Source: Cellulomonas triticagri (GTDB lineage Bacteria > Actinomycetota > Actinomycetes > Actinomycetales > Cellulomonadaceae). Taken from it: DNA of 57,125 nucleotides. Below the pieces are notes generated by a model that did not search any database, was not told the origin of the DNA, and saw only the letters and a list, made by a program, of their open reading frames with translations. The first letter of the stretch is position 1, and the number at the start of each line of letters is the position of its first letter. The position numbers and the translations under genes were made by a program. The DNA lies in NCBI RefSeq assembly GCF_003696205.1, contig NZ_RFFI01000008.1:1-57125 (forward strand), in the 5' to 3' direction. This document shows positions 9,308-18,337 of this stretch, piece by piece.

Positions 9308-11515
9308 CTACACCCGGACCGGCTCCCATTCCGGCGCCGCCGGGGCGGCGGCGTCGAGGGCGTGCCCCTCGGTGTCGACGTGCGGCAGCACGCGGTCCAG
9401 CCAGCGCGGCAGCCACCACGCGGACTCGCCGAGCAGCGACAGCAGCGCGGGCATCAGCACCAGCCGCACGACGAACGCGTCCGCGAGGACGCCGACCATG
9501 AGGCCGAAGGCGATGGACGCCGCGACGTTGAACGTGCTGGACGCGAACCCGGCGAACACCACCGTCATGATCGACGCGGCGGCGACCAGCACGGGCGCCG
9601 AGCGGGCGAAGCCCTCCCGGATCGCCGCCTTCGCGTCGAGCCCCTGGTCGTGCATCTCCTTGATCCGGGACACCAGGAACACCTGGTAGTCCATCGCGAG
9701 CCCGAACAGCACCCCGACCAGCAGGATCGGCAGCAGGCTCATCATCGGGTCGCCCTGCGGCGCCTGGATCAGCGGGAACGTCCACCCCCACTGGAAGATC
9801 GCCGTGCTGGCGCCGAACGAGGCGAGCACCGACAGCAGGTAGCCGACCGTCGCGAGCACCGGGACCAGGATCGACCGGAACATCAGGACCAGCAGCGCCA
9901 GCGAGATCAGCACGATCACGACCACGTACTTGACCAGGGCCTCGTTGAGCGCGGCGGTCTGGTCGATGCCGATGGCGGTCTCCCCGGTCACCTCGAGGTG
10001 CACCCCGGCGATGGCGTCCTCCTGCTCGCGGATGGTGTGGACCAGGTCGGTGGTGGCGTCGTCGATCGGCCCACCCGTGGGGATGACCGTGATGCGGGCG
10101 TAGTCGCCGTCGGCGGTGACCTCGGCGGGCACGACCCGGGCGACGCCCGGCAGGCCGGCGAGGTCGGCCTCGACCGCGGCGGTGTGCGCGGCGACGTCCT
10201 CGCCCTCGGCGAGCACGATCAGCGGCGACTGCACGCCGCCGAACTCTTCCACGACCAGGTCGTACGCGGCACGCTCGGTGCTCTCGGGGTCGGTCCCGCC
10301 GGGGATGCTGAAGGCGGTCTTCATGCTCAGCGCGGGCAGGGCGACCACGACCAGGACGGCCACGCCGGCCAGGAGCGCGAGCACCGGGCGCTTGACGACG
10401 CCGTTCCCCCACCGCACCAGGAACCCCGTCCGGGGGTGCTCGGTCTCGGTCCGCACGCGCCCGGCGGCGAGCTCGGCCCGGTGCTTCGCCGACAGCGTCT
10501 TCAGGCCCATGGTGCGCATGAGGGCCGGGAGCAGCGTGAGCGCGACGAGCACCGCGACCAGCACCCCGAACGCCGCGGCGACACCCATCTCCGTGATGAA
10601 CCCGATGCCGGCGACCAGCAGCGCGACCAGCGCCACGATGACGGTGAGCCCCGCGAAGACGACCGCCGTGCCCGCGGTCCCGGTGGCCGTGGCGACCGCG
10701 TCGACCACCGGCCTGCCGGCGCGCAGCTCGTTGCGGAACCGCGACAGGATGAACAGGCTGTAGTCGATCCCGACGGCCAGGCCGAGCATCGCCGCGAGGA
10801 TGATCGAGTTCTCGCCGATCGGCATGATCGAGCCGTACGCCAGCACGCCGACCAGCCCCACGCCGACGCCGACGACCGCCGCGAGCAGGTTCGCGCCCGC
10901 CGCCCGCATCGACCCGAACGTCAGCAGCAGCACCACGAACGCCATGAGCACGCCGAGCATCTCGCCCACGCCCTGCTCGGGGGCGCCGAGCGGCACGAGG
11001 TTGCCGCCGAGCTCCACGCCGAGGTCCGCCGGGGCGGCATCCCGCAGCGCCAGGGCGGCGTCGTAGGCGGGCTCCTGCTGCTCCTCGTCGAGGGTCCCGT
11101 AGGTCAGGGTGCTGACGGCGACCGTCTGGTCCGGGGAGACGTACGGCTGCGCCGGGTCGAGCGGGTCGCTCACCGTCGGCGCCCCGGGCAGGTCCGCGGC
11201 CTCGGCCAGCACCCGGGCGATCTGCTCGGCGACCGCCGGTTCCGTGACCAGCCCGTCGCCCGGGTGGAACACGAGCTGCAACGAGGTGTGGCGGGTGTCC
11301 TGCGTGGCGGCACCGCCCTCGGACGGGAAGTGCTCGGCCATCACCTCCAGCGCCTGCGACGACCGCGACCCGGGGATGGTGTCGGGCGAGTTCTCCCCGG
11401 TGCCGTTGACGGCGAGCACACCGGTGACACCGGCGAAGACCGCCACCCAGGCCAGGATCACCACCAGCCGGTGGGTGGCGCTGAAGCGTCCCAGCTTCGC
11501 GAGGAACGTGGACAT
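9308..11515 (-). CDS. MMPL-family (RND) transporter
   Basis: A 735-residue membrane protein with the duplicated MMPL layout: TM1 (LVVILAWVAVFAGVTGVLAV), a large extracytoplasmic loop, a block of five to six helices around VGIDYSLFILSRFRNELRAG, then a second loop and helices around FGLAMDYQVFLVSRIKEMHDQG. The GxDY...R motifs in both halves are the proton-relay signatures of MmpL/HAE3 exporters, which move lipids, drugs or hydrophobic molecules using the proton gradient. ATG 11515 has GGAGT upstream. It diverges from the AbiEi-like gene across 183 bp containing two inverted repeats. Substrate unknown. Confidence 0.92.
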   Translation of the reverse strand: MSTFLAKLGRFSATHRLVVILAWVAVFAGVTGVLAVNGTGENSPDTIPGSRSSQALEVMAEHFPSEGGAATQDTRHTSLQLVFHPGDGLVTEPAVAEQIARVLAEAADLPGAPTVSDPLDPAQPYVSPDQTVAVSTLTYGTLDEEQQEPAYDAALALRDAAPADLGVELGGNLVPLGAPEQGVGEMLGVLMAFVVLLLTFGSMRAAGANLLAAVVGVGVGLVGVLAYGSIMPIGENSIILAAMLGLAVGIDYSLFILSRFRNELRAGRPVVDAVATATGTAGTAVVFAGLTVIVALVALLVAGIGFITEMGVAAAFGVLVAVLVALTLLPALMRTMGLKTLSAKHRAELAAGRVRTETEHPRTGFLVRWGNGVVKRPVLALLAGVAVLVVVALPALSMKTAFSIPGGTDPESTERAAYDLVVEEFGGVQSPLIVLAEGEDVAAHTAAVEADLAGLPGVARVVPAEVTADGDYARITVIPTGGPIDDATTDLVHTIREQEDAIAGVHLEVTGETAIGIDQTAALNEALVKYVVVIVLISLALLVLMFRSILVPVLATVGYLLSVLASFGASTAIFQWGWTFPLIQAPQGDPMMSLLPILLVGVLFGLAMDYQVFLVSRIKEMHDQGLDAKAAIREGFARSAPVLVAAASIMTVVFAGFASSTFNVAASIAFGLMVGVLADAFVVRLVLMPALLSLLGESAWWLPRWLDRVLPHVDTEGHALDAAAPAAPEWEPVRV

Positions 11516-11600
11516 GGCGGACTCCTAGGAAGGCTCGACGGTGGGATGACCTCCATCGTCAGCAGCGGGGACGCGCGGCGAATCGGGCCGGGAGACGGTC

Positions 11601-11626
11601 CCGGGTACCGCATCTGGCGTACCCGG
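11601..11626. promoter_or_regulatory. Inverted repeat, putative operator
   Basis: Arms CCGGGTAC (11601-11608) and GTACCCGG (11619-11626) are perfectly complementary with a 10-bp spacer. The site sits between the MMPL gene and the HTH/nucleotidyltransferase pair and could regulate either. A related unspaced palindrome CCGGGTACCCGG occurs at 27718-27729. Confidence 0.4.
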
Positions 11627-11664
11627 CAGGGGTGGGGGTGCGCCCGGTGCGGCACGGCGATCTC

Positions 11665-11698
11665 GACAGGTAGCTTCCGGAAGCGGAAACTACCTGTC
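11665..11698 (+). promoter_or_regulatory. Inverted repeat abutting the antitoxin-like start codon
   Basis: Perfect 9-bp arms GACAGGTAG (11665-11673) and CTACCTGTC (11690-11698) flank a 16-bp centre that starts with the 10-bp palindrome CTTCCGGAAG (11674-11683). The right arm ends at the base before ATG 11699, leaving no Shine-Dalgarno. It is probably the autoregulatory operator of the downstream HTH protein, with leaderless translation or an RNA hairpin over the start as alternatives. Confidence 0.65.
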
Positions 11699-12352
11699 AT
11701 GAGTGGTCTGCTCGGCATCACCGAGACCGCGCACCGGCTCGGCGTCACGACGCGCCAGGTGCGCAACCTCGTGCTGGCGGGCGACCTGCACCAGGTCGCC
11801 CGCGGGGTGATCGACGCGACCTCCGTCGAGCGGTACGCCTCCGTCGCCCGCACCGGGAAACAGGCGTGGGCACCGCCCACGGCATGGGCGGCGATCGCCC
11901 TGCTGGAGCACGCTCCGACCCCGTGGCTCGGGACGTCGCAGACCGCCCGCCTGCGACGACGCCTGCGCACGCTCACCCCGCTGGCCCTGGTGGAGCGGAC
12001 CCGACGGCGCGCCACGGCCACCGCCTTCGACGCCCACCGTGCCGCGCTGCCCCGACTCGCCCCCCACCTGATCAGCCCGCGCCGCGAGGCGATCGGCCTC
12101 GCCGCCGCGGTGGGGACGGCGGACGGGTACGTCGCTCCGGACGCCGTCGAACACCTCGTCCGGACCTACGCACTCAACCCCCGGCCGGACGGGGTGGTCA
12201 CCCTGCGAGCGACGACGATGGACCTCGCCGTCGTGCGCGCGCTCGCGGTCGGCCCGGTGCTCGCCGCGCTCGACCTGGCGGCGTCGCCCGACCTCCGCGA
12301 GCGCCGTGCCGGGCTCGACACCTTGCAGGCCCACCTGAGATCGGACCCGTGA
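11699..12352 (+). CDS. AbiEi-like HTH protein (putative antitoxin)
   Basis: A 217-residue protein with an N-terminal excisionase/winged-helix type motif, ITETAHRLGVTTRQVRNLVLAGDLHQVARGVID, followed by an alpha-rich, Arg-rich C-terminal region. It overlaps the next gene, a nucleotidyltransferase, by 4 nt (GTGA). HTH protein plus AbiEii/MenT-type nucleotidyltransferase in one operon is the layout of type IV (AbiE-like) toxin-antitoxin systems, where the first protein represses the operon by binding inverted repeats. Here a perfect inverted repeat abuts the start codon. No Shine-Dalgarno is visible. Alternative: an unrelated DNA-binding protein. Confidence 0.62.
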   Translation: MSGLLGITETAHRLGVTTRQVRNLVLAGDLHQVARGVIDATSVERYASVARTGKQAWAPPTAWAAIALLEHAPTPWLGTSQTARLRRRLRTLTPLALVERTRRRATATAFDAHRAALPRLAPHLISPRREAIGLAAAVGTADGYVAPDAVEHLVRTYALNPRPDGVVTLRATTMDLAVVRALAVGPVLAALDLAASPDLRERRAGLDTLQAHLRSDP

Positions 12353-13146
12353 TCGAACGCACCGAGGTCGACGTCCCCACACCGCCCGGCGGGTGGGGTG
12401 CGCCGTGGCCCGACGTCGCCGAGATCGAGGCGGCGTTCCCGCACGACAGGTGGACGCTCGTCGGTGGCCTCATGACGCAGGTGCACGCCGCCGCGCACGG
12501 GATCACGGCCGTCCGCCCGACCGACGACGTCGACATCGTGCTGCACGTCGAGACCACCCGCGGGCTCCCCGGGGCCGCCGCCAGCGTGCTGGAGCGTCTG
12601 GGCTACCGGTTGGTGGAGCCGATCGACCCGCGAGAGCGGACGGCGCACCGGTTCCGGCGGGACCGTCGGCAGGTCGACGTCGTGACGGCCTCTCCCGGTG
12701 CGACCGCGGACGGGGTGGTCGACCTGCTGATCGCCGACCACGCCGCACCATCGGTCGTGGGGAGGCTCCGCGGTCGCACGATGGTCGCGATCGACGGCGG
12801 GACGCAGGCGCTGCGTCGCACCGTCCTGGCCACGCTGCGCATCGCGCGCGGCGCCCCGACGGTCCTCAGCACCCCGTCCGTCCTCGGCGCCCTGGTGCTC
12901 AAGGCGGCGGCGTTCCGCGCGGACTCCCGCGACCCGGGCCGGCACCTGCAGGACGCCGCCGTGCTGCTCGCGTGCCTGGACGACCCCTTCGCGGCACGCG
13001 AGCAGTTCGCGGGATCGGACCGCTCGCGGGTGCTGACCCTCGCCCGCCACCTCCCTGAGGACGCCGCTCCCTGGCGGCTCCTCGGCACCGAGACGGCAGG
13101 TCAGGGGCAGGCCGCGCTGCGCATCCTCGCCGCCGGGCTCGCGTAG
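12349..13146 (+). CDS. Nucleotidyltransferase, AbiEii/MenT-like putative toxin
   Basis: A 265-residue protein from GTG 12349. The minimal nucleotidyltransferase core is visible: LVGGLMTQVHAAAHG with Gly39-Gly40, then TDDVDIVL with Asp60 and Asp62 as metal ligands, and a third acidic position plausibly in RRQVDVVTA (Asp at about residue 109). After the core come helices including LVLKAAAFRADSRDPGRHLQDAAVLLACL, typical of AbiEii-like proteins that act on RNA or tRNA. It is translationally coupled to the HTH protein. Toxicity and the transferred nucleotide are inferred from the family. Confidence 0.68.
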   Translation: MIERTEVDVPTPPGGWGAPWPDVAEIEAAFPHDRWTLVGGLMTQVHAAAHGITAVRPTDDVDIVLHVETTRGLPGAAASVLERLGYRLVEPIDPRERTAHRFRRDRRQVDVVTASPGATADGVVDLLIADHAAPSVVGRLRGRTMVAIDGGTQALRRTVLATLRIARGAPTVLSTPSVLGALVLKAAAFRADSRDPGRHLQDAAVLLACLDDPFAAREQFAGSDRSRVLTLARHLPEDAAPWRLLGTETAGQGQAALRILAAGLA

Positions 13147-13259
13147 CCCCGGGGGGTGCGCCGACCTCGGCCGACGTCATGCCCCGGGCGGAGGGGCAAC
13201 CGACGAGACCGGACCCGGGGCCGATCCGCCGGGAGGTTCCCCGGTGGTGGTCTGGGGGT

Positions 13260-14285
13260 ATGCCGCACGCACCCACGACCCTCGCCGCACCGTCCCCGAC
13301 CACATCCGCCCCGCGCGCGACGCGCTGGCGGTTCCTGGACTCGCTGCGCGGGTTCGCCCTGCTGGGCATCCTGCTGGTCAACGCCCTGGACATCACCCGC
13401 GTCGGCGACGACGCCCTGCTCGCGAGCCGGGACGGGGTGCACGACCCGGTGCGGGACGCGCTCTACCTGACGGTGCAGACGCGGTTCGTGCCGATCTTCG
13501 TGCTGCTGTTCGGCATGAGCCTGTGGTTCGTGCTGTCGGGGGCACGGGCGCGCGTCGGCTCGGGGCGCGCGTGGCTGGTGCTGGTGCGGCGCCTGGTGGC
13601 GATCGGGGTGGTGGGCGCCGCGCTCATGCTGGTGTACCCGGGCAACATCCTGATCGAGTACGGCGTCGTCGGGCTGCTGGTGCTGCCGCAGGTCGCGCTG
13701 CTGCCCCGGTGGGCGGTGCTCGCGCTCGGTGTGCTGGGGACCGGGGCGGCGTACGTCGTGTTCGGCGGTGGCCTCGCCGCGACGCCCGGGCTGATGCTGC
13801 TGGGCGCGGGCGGCGCCGCGTACGGGCTGCCCCGGGTGCTGGAGACCCGCACCCGCGTCGTGGCGGTGGCCTTCGCCGTCGCCGCCGTGCTCACGGCGCC
13901 CGCCGTGGCCTGGCAGCTGACGCAGCCGGGCGACCCCCGGTTCACGACCGCCGGCGCGACCGCCGGGCTGGCGATGGCCGCGGTCTGGACGACCGGGCTC
14001 GCGCTGCTGTGGCGCACGCCGCTGCGGCGCGGCATCGCCGCGTTCTTCGAACCGCTCGGCCGGATGGCGCTGAGCAACTACGCGGGGGCGGCCGTCGTGC
14101 TGTTCGCCGCGGGCCTGGTGGTGGACTTCCCGGCGCTGCCGACGGTGACGCCCGTCGTGCTGCTGTGCGTGCCGCTCGTCGTCGCGCAGTGCCTGCTCAG
14201 CGCGTGGTGGCTGCGGCGGTTCGCCTACGGGCCGGTGGAGTGGCTGCTGCGCTGCGCGACGTGGTGGGGACGCCCCCAGACCTGA
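13260..14285 (+). CDS. DUF418 domain membrane protein
   Basis: A 341-residue polytopic membrane protein. The start RFLDSLRGFALLGILLVNALDI is the hallmark N-terminus of DUF418/acyltransferase-3-like (HGSNAT-type) proteins, followed by about nine hydrophobic helices and the DUF418 C-terminal pattern FFEPLGRMALSNYAGAAVV. The family is often linked to transfer of acyl groups across the membrane, but no reaction is proven for this clade. ATG 13260 was chosen because GGGGGT precedes it and the domain begins shortly after; an upstream in-frame ATG at 13179 would add 27 low-complexity residues. Confidence 0.85.
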   Translation: MPHAPTTLAAPSPTTSAPRATRWRFLDSLRGFALLGILLVNALDITRVGDDALLASRDGVHDPVRDALYLTVQTRFVPIFVLLFGMSLWFVLSGARARVGSGRAWLVLVRRLVAIGVVGAALMLVYPGNILIEYGVVGLLVLPQVALLPRWAVLALGVLGTGAAYVVFGGGLAATPGLMLLGAGGAAYGLPRVLETRTRVVAVAFAVAAVLTAPAVAWQLTQPGDPRFTTAGATAGLAMAAVWTTGLALLWRTPLRRGIAAFFEPLGRMALSNYAGAAVVLFAAGLVVDFPALPTVTPVVLLCVPLVVAQCLLSAWWLRRFAYGPVEWLLRCATWWGRPQT

Positions 14286-14418
14286 GGACGACCCGCGGCA
14301 GTGGCCACGTACCGCGGACGCGGTACCGCAGGTGTCCGCCGCCGCGGGATCCGCCCAGGGCCGCCGTTCGCGAGGCTGGTGCCGTCCCCACCGACGGCCC
14401 CACCGGGAGTACCACCAC

Positions 14419-15123
14419 GTGACCAGCACACCCCTGATCTCGGTCCGAGATCTGCGCAAGACCTACGGCTCCGGGAGCACCGCCTTCGACGCGCTCCGCG
14501 GCATCGACCTGGACATCGCCGAGGGCGAGTCCCTCGCGATCGTCGGCAAGAGCGGCTCCGGCAAGTCCACGCTCATGCACCTGCTGGCGCTGCTCGACCG
14601 GCCGACGTCCGGCACGATCACGCTGGAGGGCGAGGAGACGTCGCGGCTCGGCGAGAAGAGCCTCAACCGCACGCGGAACCAGAAGTTCGGCTTCGTCTTC
14701 CAGCAGTTCTTCCTCACGCCGTCGGCGAGCGTCCTCGACAACGTGACGCTCCCCCTGGCCATCGCCGGGGTCCCGGCGCGCGAGCGGGCCCGTCGCGGCA
14801 TGGCGGCGCTCGACCAGCTCGGCATCGCCGACAAGGCCGGGAACAAGGCCAACGACCTGTCGGGCGGGCAGAAGCAGCGCGTCGTGATCAGCCGCGCGCT
14901 GATCAACCAGCCGCGCGTGATCTTCGCGGACGAGCCCACCGGCAACCTCGACTCCGCGACCGGGTCGACGGTCGAGGGCATCCTGTTCGACCTGAACCGG
15001 CGGCACGGCATCACGCTGGTCGTCGTCACGCACGACGAGGACCTCGCGGCGCGCTGCGACCGGTCCGTGTTCGTCCGCGACGGCCTGATCGTCCCCCGCC
15101 ACGACGAGGAGGTGGCGGCATGA
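14419..15123 (+). CDS. ABC transporter ATP-binding protein (MacB/LolD-like)
   Basis: A 234-residue ATPase from GTG 14419 with GGGAGT upstream. Walker A is GKSGSGKST, the Q-loop FVFQQFFL, the signature LSGGQKQRV, Walker B VIFADEPTGNLDS and the H-loop VVVTHDEDLA. The EPTGNLDS Walker B and the overlapping FtsX-type permease (ATGA) identify the MacB/LolD exporter family, which couples ATP hydrolysis to extrusion or periplasmic-side mechanical work. Likely substrates in Gram-positives are antimicrobial peptides or lipids. The operon is convergent with a two-component system at 16,479-18,337. Confidence 0.94.
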   Translation: MTSTPLISVRDLRKTYGSGSTAFDALRGIDLDIAEGESLAIVGKSGSGKSTLMHLLALLDRPTSGTITLEGEETSRLGEKSLNRTRNQKFGFVFQQFFLTPSASVLDNVTLPLAIAGVPARERARRGMAALDQLGIADKAGNKANDLSGGQKQRVVISRALINQPRVIFADEPTGNLDSATGSTVEGILFDLNRRHGITLVVVTHDEDLAARCDRSVFVRDGLIVPRHDEEVAA

Positions 15124-16421
15124 GGGCCACCGACGTCGTCCGCCGGGCGTTCTCCAACGCCTTCCGGTCCAAGCTCCGCACCGGCCTGACCGTCCTGGCC
15201 ATCGTGATCGGCGCGTTCACGCTGTCGCTGACCAACGGCATCGGCGCGGGCATCAGCAGCTACATCGCCAGCACCCTCGCCGGGATCGGCGTGGACGACG
15301 TGATGACGGTGACCCGCACCGTCGAGCGCGAGCAGGGCAGCGGGCCCGTCGAGTACGACCCGAACCAGATCGCGAGCACCACCGGTCCCCCGGCGGGCAC
15401 GCCCGGTGCGGGCTCGATGGTCGCGCTCACCCAGGACGACCTGGACGCGCTCGCCGCGACGGACGGCGTCCTGCGGGTGCAGGGCGCGACGGCCGTGACG
15501 CTGGACTACGTGCAGCACGACGACGGCACCCCGTACCAGCTCGCTCTCAGCCAGTTCGTGCCCGGGATGGAGGTCGAGCTCGCCGCGGGCGACCAGGTGG
15601 ACCTCGACGCCGCCGAGCCCGAGATCGTGCTGCCCTCGACCTACCTGGACGCGCTCGGGTTCGCCGACGCGCAGGACGCCGTCGGGTCGACCGTGACGCT
15701 CGCGCTCACCGACGCGACCGGCGCGCAGGTCACCGCCGAGACGGTCGTGGTCGGTGTCGCCGAGCCCGGCCTCATCTCGGCCACCGGCGCCGTCCCCAAC
15801 ACGGCCCTCGTCGACGCGCTGCACGCCCTGCAGCGGGTCGGCGCGCCCGCCGGGCAGGACGAGGTCTACGCGTCGGCGTCCGTCTGGTTCGACGCCGACG
15901 CCGGCGAGGACGCGACCACCGCCCTGCAGGACCGGCTCACCGACGACGGGTACACCGCCGTCACCCTGGACGACCAGCTCGGCACCATCACCTCGGTGAT
16001 CGACACCATCGTGCTCGTGCTCAACGGGTTCGCGATCATCGCCCTGGTCGCCGCGTCCATCGGCATCATCAACACGCTGTTCATGGCCGTGCAGGAGCGC
16101 ACCCGCGAGGTCGGCCTCATGAAGGCCATGGGCCTGTCCAGCGCCCGGGTGTTCGCGCTGTTCAGCGTCGAGGCCGTCGTCATCGGCCTGCTCGGGTCCG
16201 TGCTCGGCGTGCTCGCCGCCGTCGGCGTCGGGCAGGTGGTCTCGTCGGCGCTCGCCGACACGATCCTGTCCGAGCTGCCCGGGCTGACGCTCATCGTGTT
16301 CGAGCCCGTGACCGTCGCGACCGTGGTGCTCGGCGTCATGGCCATCGCGTTCCTCGCGGGGACCCTGCCCGCGCTGCGGGCCGCCCGGCAGGACCCGATC
16401 TCCTCGCTGCGGTACGAGTGA
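15120..16421 (+). CDS. FtsX/MacB-like ABC transporter permease
   Basis: A 433-residue permease with the four-helix MacB topology: TM1 at residues 20-45 after the amphipathic AFSNAFRSKLRTGLTVLAIVIGAF start, a large extracytoplasmic MacB_PCD-like domain (about 50-285), then three helices and FtsX motifs such as IGIINTLFMAVQERTREVGLMKAMGLS and LRAARQDPISSLRYE. It forms a dimer with the ATPase encoded just upstream, with which it overlaps by 4 nt. There is no adaptor gene, as expected in a single-membrane organism. The gene ends in a strong terminator hairpin shared with the opposing response regulator gene. Confidence 0.93.
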   Translation: MRATDVVRRAFSNAFRSKLRTGLTVLAIVIGAFTLSLTNGIGAGISSYIASTLAGIGVDDVMTVTRTVEREQGSGPVEYDPNQIASTTGPPAGTPGAGSMVALTQDDLDALAATDGVLRVQGATAVTLDYVQHDDGTPYQLALSQFVPGMEVELAAGDQVDLDAAEPEIVLPSTYLDALGFADAQDAVGSTVTLALTDATGAQVTAETVVVGVAEPGLISATGAVPNTALVDALHALQRVGAPAGQDEVYASASVWFDADAGEDATTALQDRLTDDGYTAVTLDDQLGTITSVIDTIVLVLNGFAIIALVAASIGIINTLFMAVQERTREVGLMKAMGLSSARVFALFSVEAVVIGLLGSVLGVLAAVGVGQVVSSALADTILSELPGLTLIVFEPVTVATVVLGVMAIAFLAGTLPALRAARQDPISSLRYE

Positions 16422-16427
16422 CCGGGG

Positions 16428-16478
16428 CGCGACGCCCGGCCGGGTGCGGGTCCCCGCGCACACCGGCCGGGCGTCGCG
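16428..16478. terminator. Bidirectional terminator hairpin
   Basis: A perfect 16-bp stem pairs 16428-16443 with 16463-16478 around a 19-nt loop. It lies directly between the stop codons of the convergent FtsX-type permease and NarL-type regulator genes, so it can serve both. Confidence 0.8.
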
Positions 16479-17141
16479 TCACGCGCCCCGCGGCCGGACC
16501 AGCCCGTTCTCGTACGCCGCGATGACGAGCTGGGCCCGGTCGTGGGCGTGCAGCTTCACCATCACCCGGTTCACGTGCGTCTTCGCGGTGTGCGGGGAGA
16601 TGACCAGGTCCGCGGCGATCTCGTCGTTCGACCGCCCGGCCCCGACCAGCGTCAGCACCTCGCGCTCCCGCTCCGTGAGGTCGTGCAGCGCCGGCGGGGT
16701 CCGGTCCGCGTCCACCGGCCGCACGTACCGGTCGATGAGGCTGCGGGTCGCCGCCGCCGACAGCAGCGCGTCCCCCCGGTGCACCGACCGGATCGCCTGC
16801 GCGATCTCGTCCGGCTCCGCGCCCTTGCCGAGGAACCCGCTCGCCCCCGCGCGCAGCGCCCCGACGATGTAGGCGTCCTCCTCGAACGTCGTCAGCACCA
16901 GCACCCGCACCTCCGCGAGGTCCGGGTCCGCGCAGATCTCCCGCGTCGCCGCGATCCCGTCCGTCCCCGGCATCCGGATGTCCATCAGCACCACGTCCGG
17001 GCGCAGCGACCGCGCGAGCTCCACGGCCCGGCGGCCGTCCCCCGCCTCGCCGACCACCGTCAGCCCCTCGGCGTGGTCCACCAGGTCCCGGATCGCCGAC
17101 CGGATCAGCGTCTGGTCGTCCACGACGAGCACGGTGGTCAT
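16479..17141 (-). CDS. NarL/LuxR-family response regulator
   Basis: A 220-residue regulator. Receiver: VVDDQTLIRS, phospho-acceptor Asp54 in VVLMDIRMPGTDG, LTTFEED, GFLGKG. The LuxR HTH reads LTEREREVLTLVGAGRSNDEIAADLVISPHTAKTHVNRVM. Start ATG 17141 overlaps the stop of the kinase gene (ATGA). Its location opposite a MacB-like exporter suggests, but does not prove, that it controls that exporter, as in BceRS/LiaRS-like antibiotic sensing modules. Confidence 0.93.
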   Translation of the reverse strand: MTTVLVVDDQTLIRSAIRDLVDHAEGLTVVGEAGDGRRAVELARSLRPDVVLMDIRMPGTDGIAATREICADPDLAEVRVLVLTTFEEDAYIVGALRAGASGFLGKGAEPDEIAQAIRSVHRGDALLSAAATRSLIDRYVRPVDADRTPPALHDLTEREREVLTLVGAGRSNDEIAADLVISPHTAKTHVNRVMVKLHAHDRAQLVIAAYENGLVRPRGA

Positions 17142-18337
17142 GCGGGGGCTCCCTCTCCCCCGGAGGGGTGCTGCGGTCCGTACGGCAGGTCCACCGCCAC
17201 GACCCACGTCCCGGCACCGTCCCGCCCGGACGCGAGCGTGCCACGGACCGACTCCACCCGCTCGGACATCCCCACCAGGCCCTGCCGCGTCCCGACCCCC
17301 TGCGCCGCGTCCGCCGCCGGGTCCACCGGGTTCGCGACCGTGATGCCCAGCGAGCGCGGCCGGTACTCCAGCCGCACGTGCGCGCGGCCCTGCGTCCCGT
17401 GCTTGTGCGCGTTGGTCAGCGCCTCCTGCACCACGCGCAGCGCGACCACGTCGACCCGACCCGGCAGGTCCACCGGGTCGCCGTCCACCCGCACCCGCAC
17501 GTCCAGCCCGTGCACCGCGAACCCCCGCACCACCTCGTCCAGCTGCGCCAGCCCCAGCGGCCCCGTGTCCACCTGGTCCGGGTCGCGCAGCGTCGCCATC
17601 AGGTCGCCGATCTCCGCCAGCACCTCCCGGGACGCCTGCCGGATCGTCGCCAGCGACTCCTCCGCCGCGTCCGGCCGGGACCGCAGCGCCGTCGTCGCCG
17701 CCCCGGCGTGCAGGTTGATCACCGCGATCTGGTGCGCGACCACGTCGTGCAGGTCCCGCGCGATCCCCAGCCGGTCCTCCGCGACCCGCTGCCGCGCCAA
17801 CGCCTCCCGGGTCCGCTCCGCCCGCTCGGCGCGCTCCGTCACCGCCGCGACGACCGCCCGCTGCGACCGGATCGCCTCGCCGACCGCCCCGCCGAGCATC
17901 ACCACCAGCGCGTACTGCGGGCCCACCATCCCGGCGAGCACCCCCGCCGCCGCCACGACCACGGTCACCGCCGCCGTCGTCAGCCACCCCGCCCGGCGCG
18001 ACAGCCCCAGCACCGTCGCGTACGTCGCGACACCCACCGCGCTCGCCGGGCCCAGGCTGAACAGGTCCAGCACCCCCGCGACCACCAGCAGGCCGACCGT
18101 CGCCGCCAGCACCGACCGCGGCCACCGGTGCCGGGGCAGCACCAGCACCGCCGCCACCAGGGTCACGACGACCTGACCCGTCGACCAGTCCACCGGCTGC
18201 CGCGGACCCGGGGGCACCGCCCCACCGCCCAGCACCAGCAGGACCGCACCGACGTGGCCCGCCCACCTGCTCCCGCGCACCCCCGCGACCCGCGGGGTCC
18301 GTCCCTCCGGCACCGGCTCACCTCCGGGGACCAGCAT
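17138..18337 (-). CDS. Sensor histidine kinase (HisKA_3)
   Basis: About 399 residues from ATG 18337. Five to six hydrophobic helices occupy residues 27-150, with no large external domain. The dimerisation motif ARDLHDVVAHQIAVINLHAGAA carries His197; the N box is VVQEALTNAHKHG and the G box GLVGMSERV. It is coupled by ATGA to its response regulator. The start is uncertain: an in-frame GTG at 18430 would add 31 low-complexity residues, and neither start has a strong Shine-Dalgarno. Confidence 0.88.
   Translation of the reverse strand: MLVPGGEPVPEGRTPRVAGVRGSRWAGHVGAVLLVLGGGAVPPGPRQPVDWSTGQVVVTLVAAVLVLPRHRWPRSVLAATVGLLVVAGVLDLFSLGPASAVGVATYATVLGLSRRAGWLTTAAVTVVVAAAGVLAGMVGPQYALVVMLGGAVGEAIRSQRAVVAAVTERAERAERTREALARQRVAEDRLGIARDLHDVVAHQIAVINLHAGAATTALRSRPDAAEESLATIRQASREVLAEIGDLMATLRDPDQVDTGPLGLAQLDEVVRGFAVHGLDVRVRVDGDPVDLPGRVDVVALRVVQEALTNAHKHGTQGRAHVRLEYRPRSLGITVANPVDPAADAAQGVGTRQGLVGMSERVESVRGTLASGRDGAGTWVVAVDLPYGPQHPSGGEGAPA

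Noticed and set aside
9302..11698. Plus-strand open frame antisense to the MMPL transporter
   Set aside because: Low-complexity His/Arg/Asp-rich translation with no domain; only its end, from ATG 11699, is a real gene.
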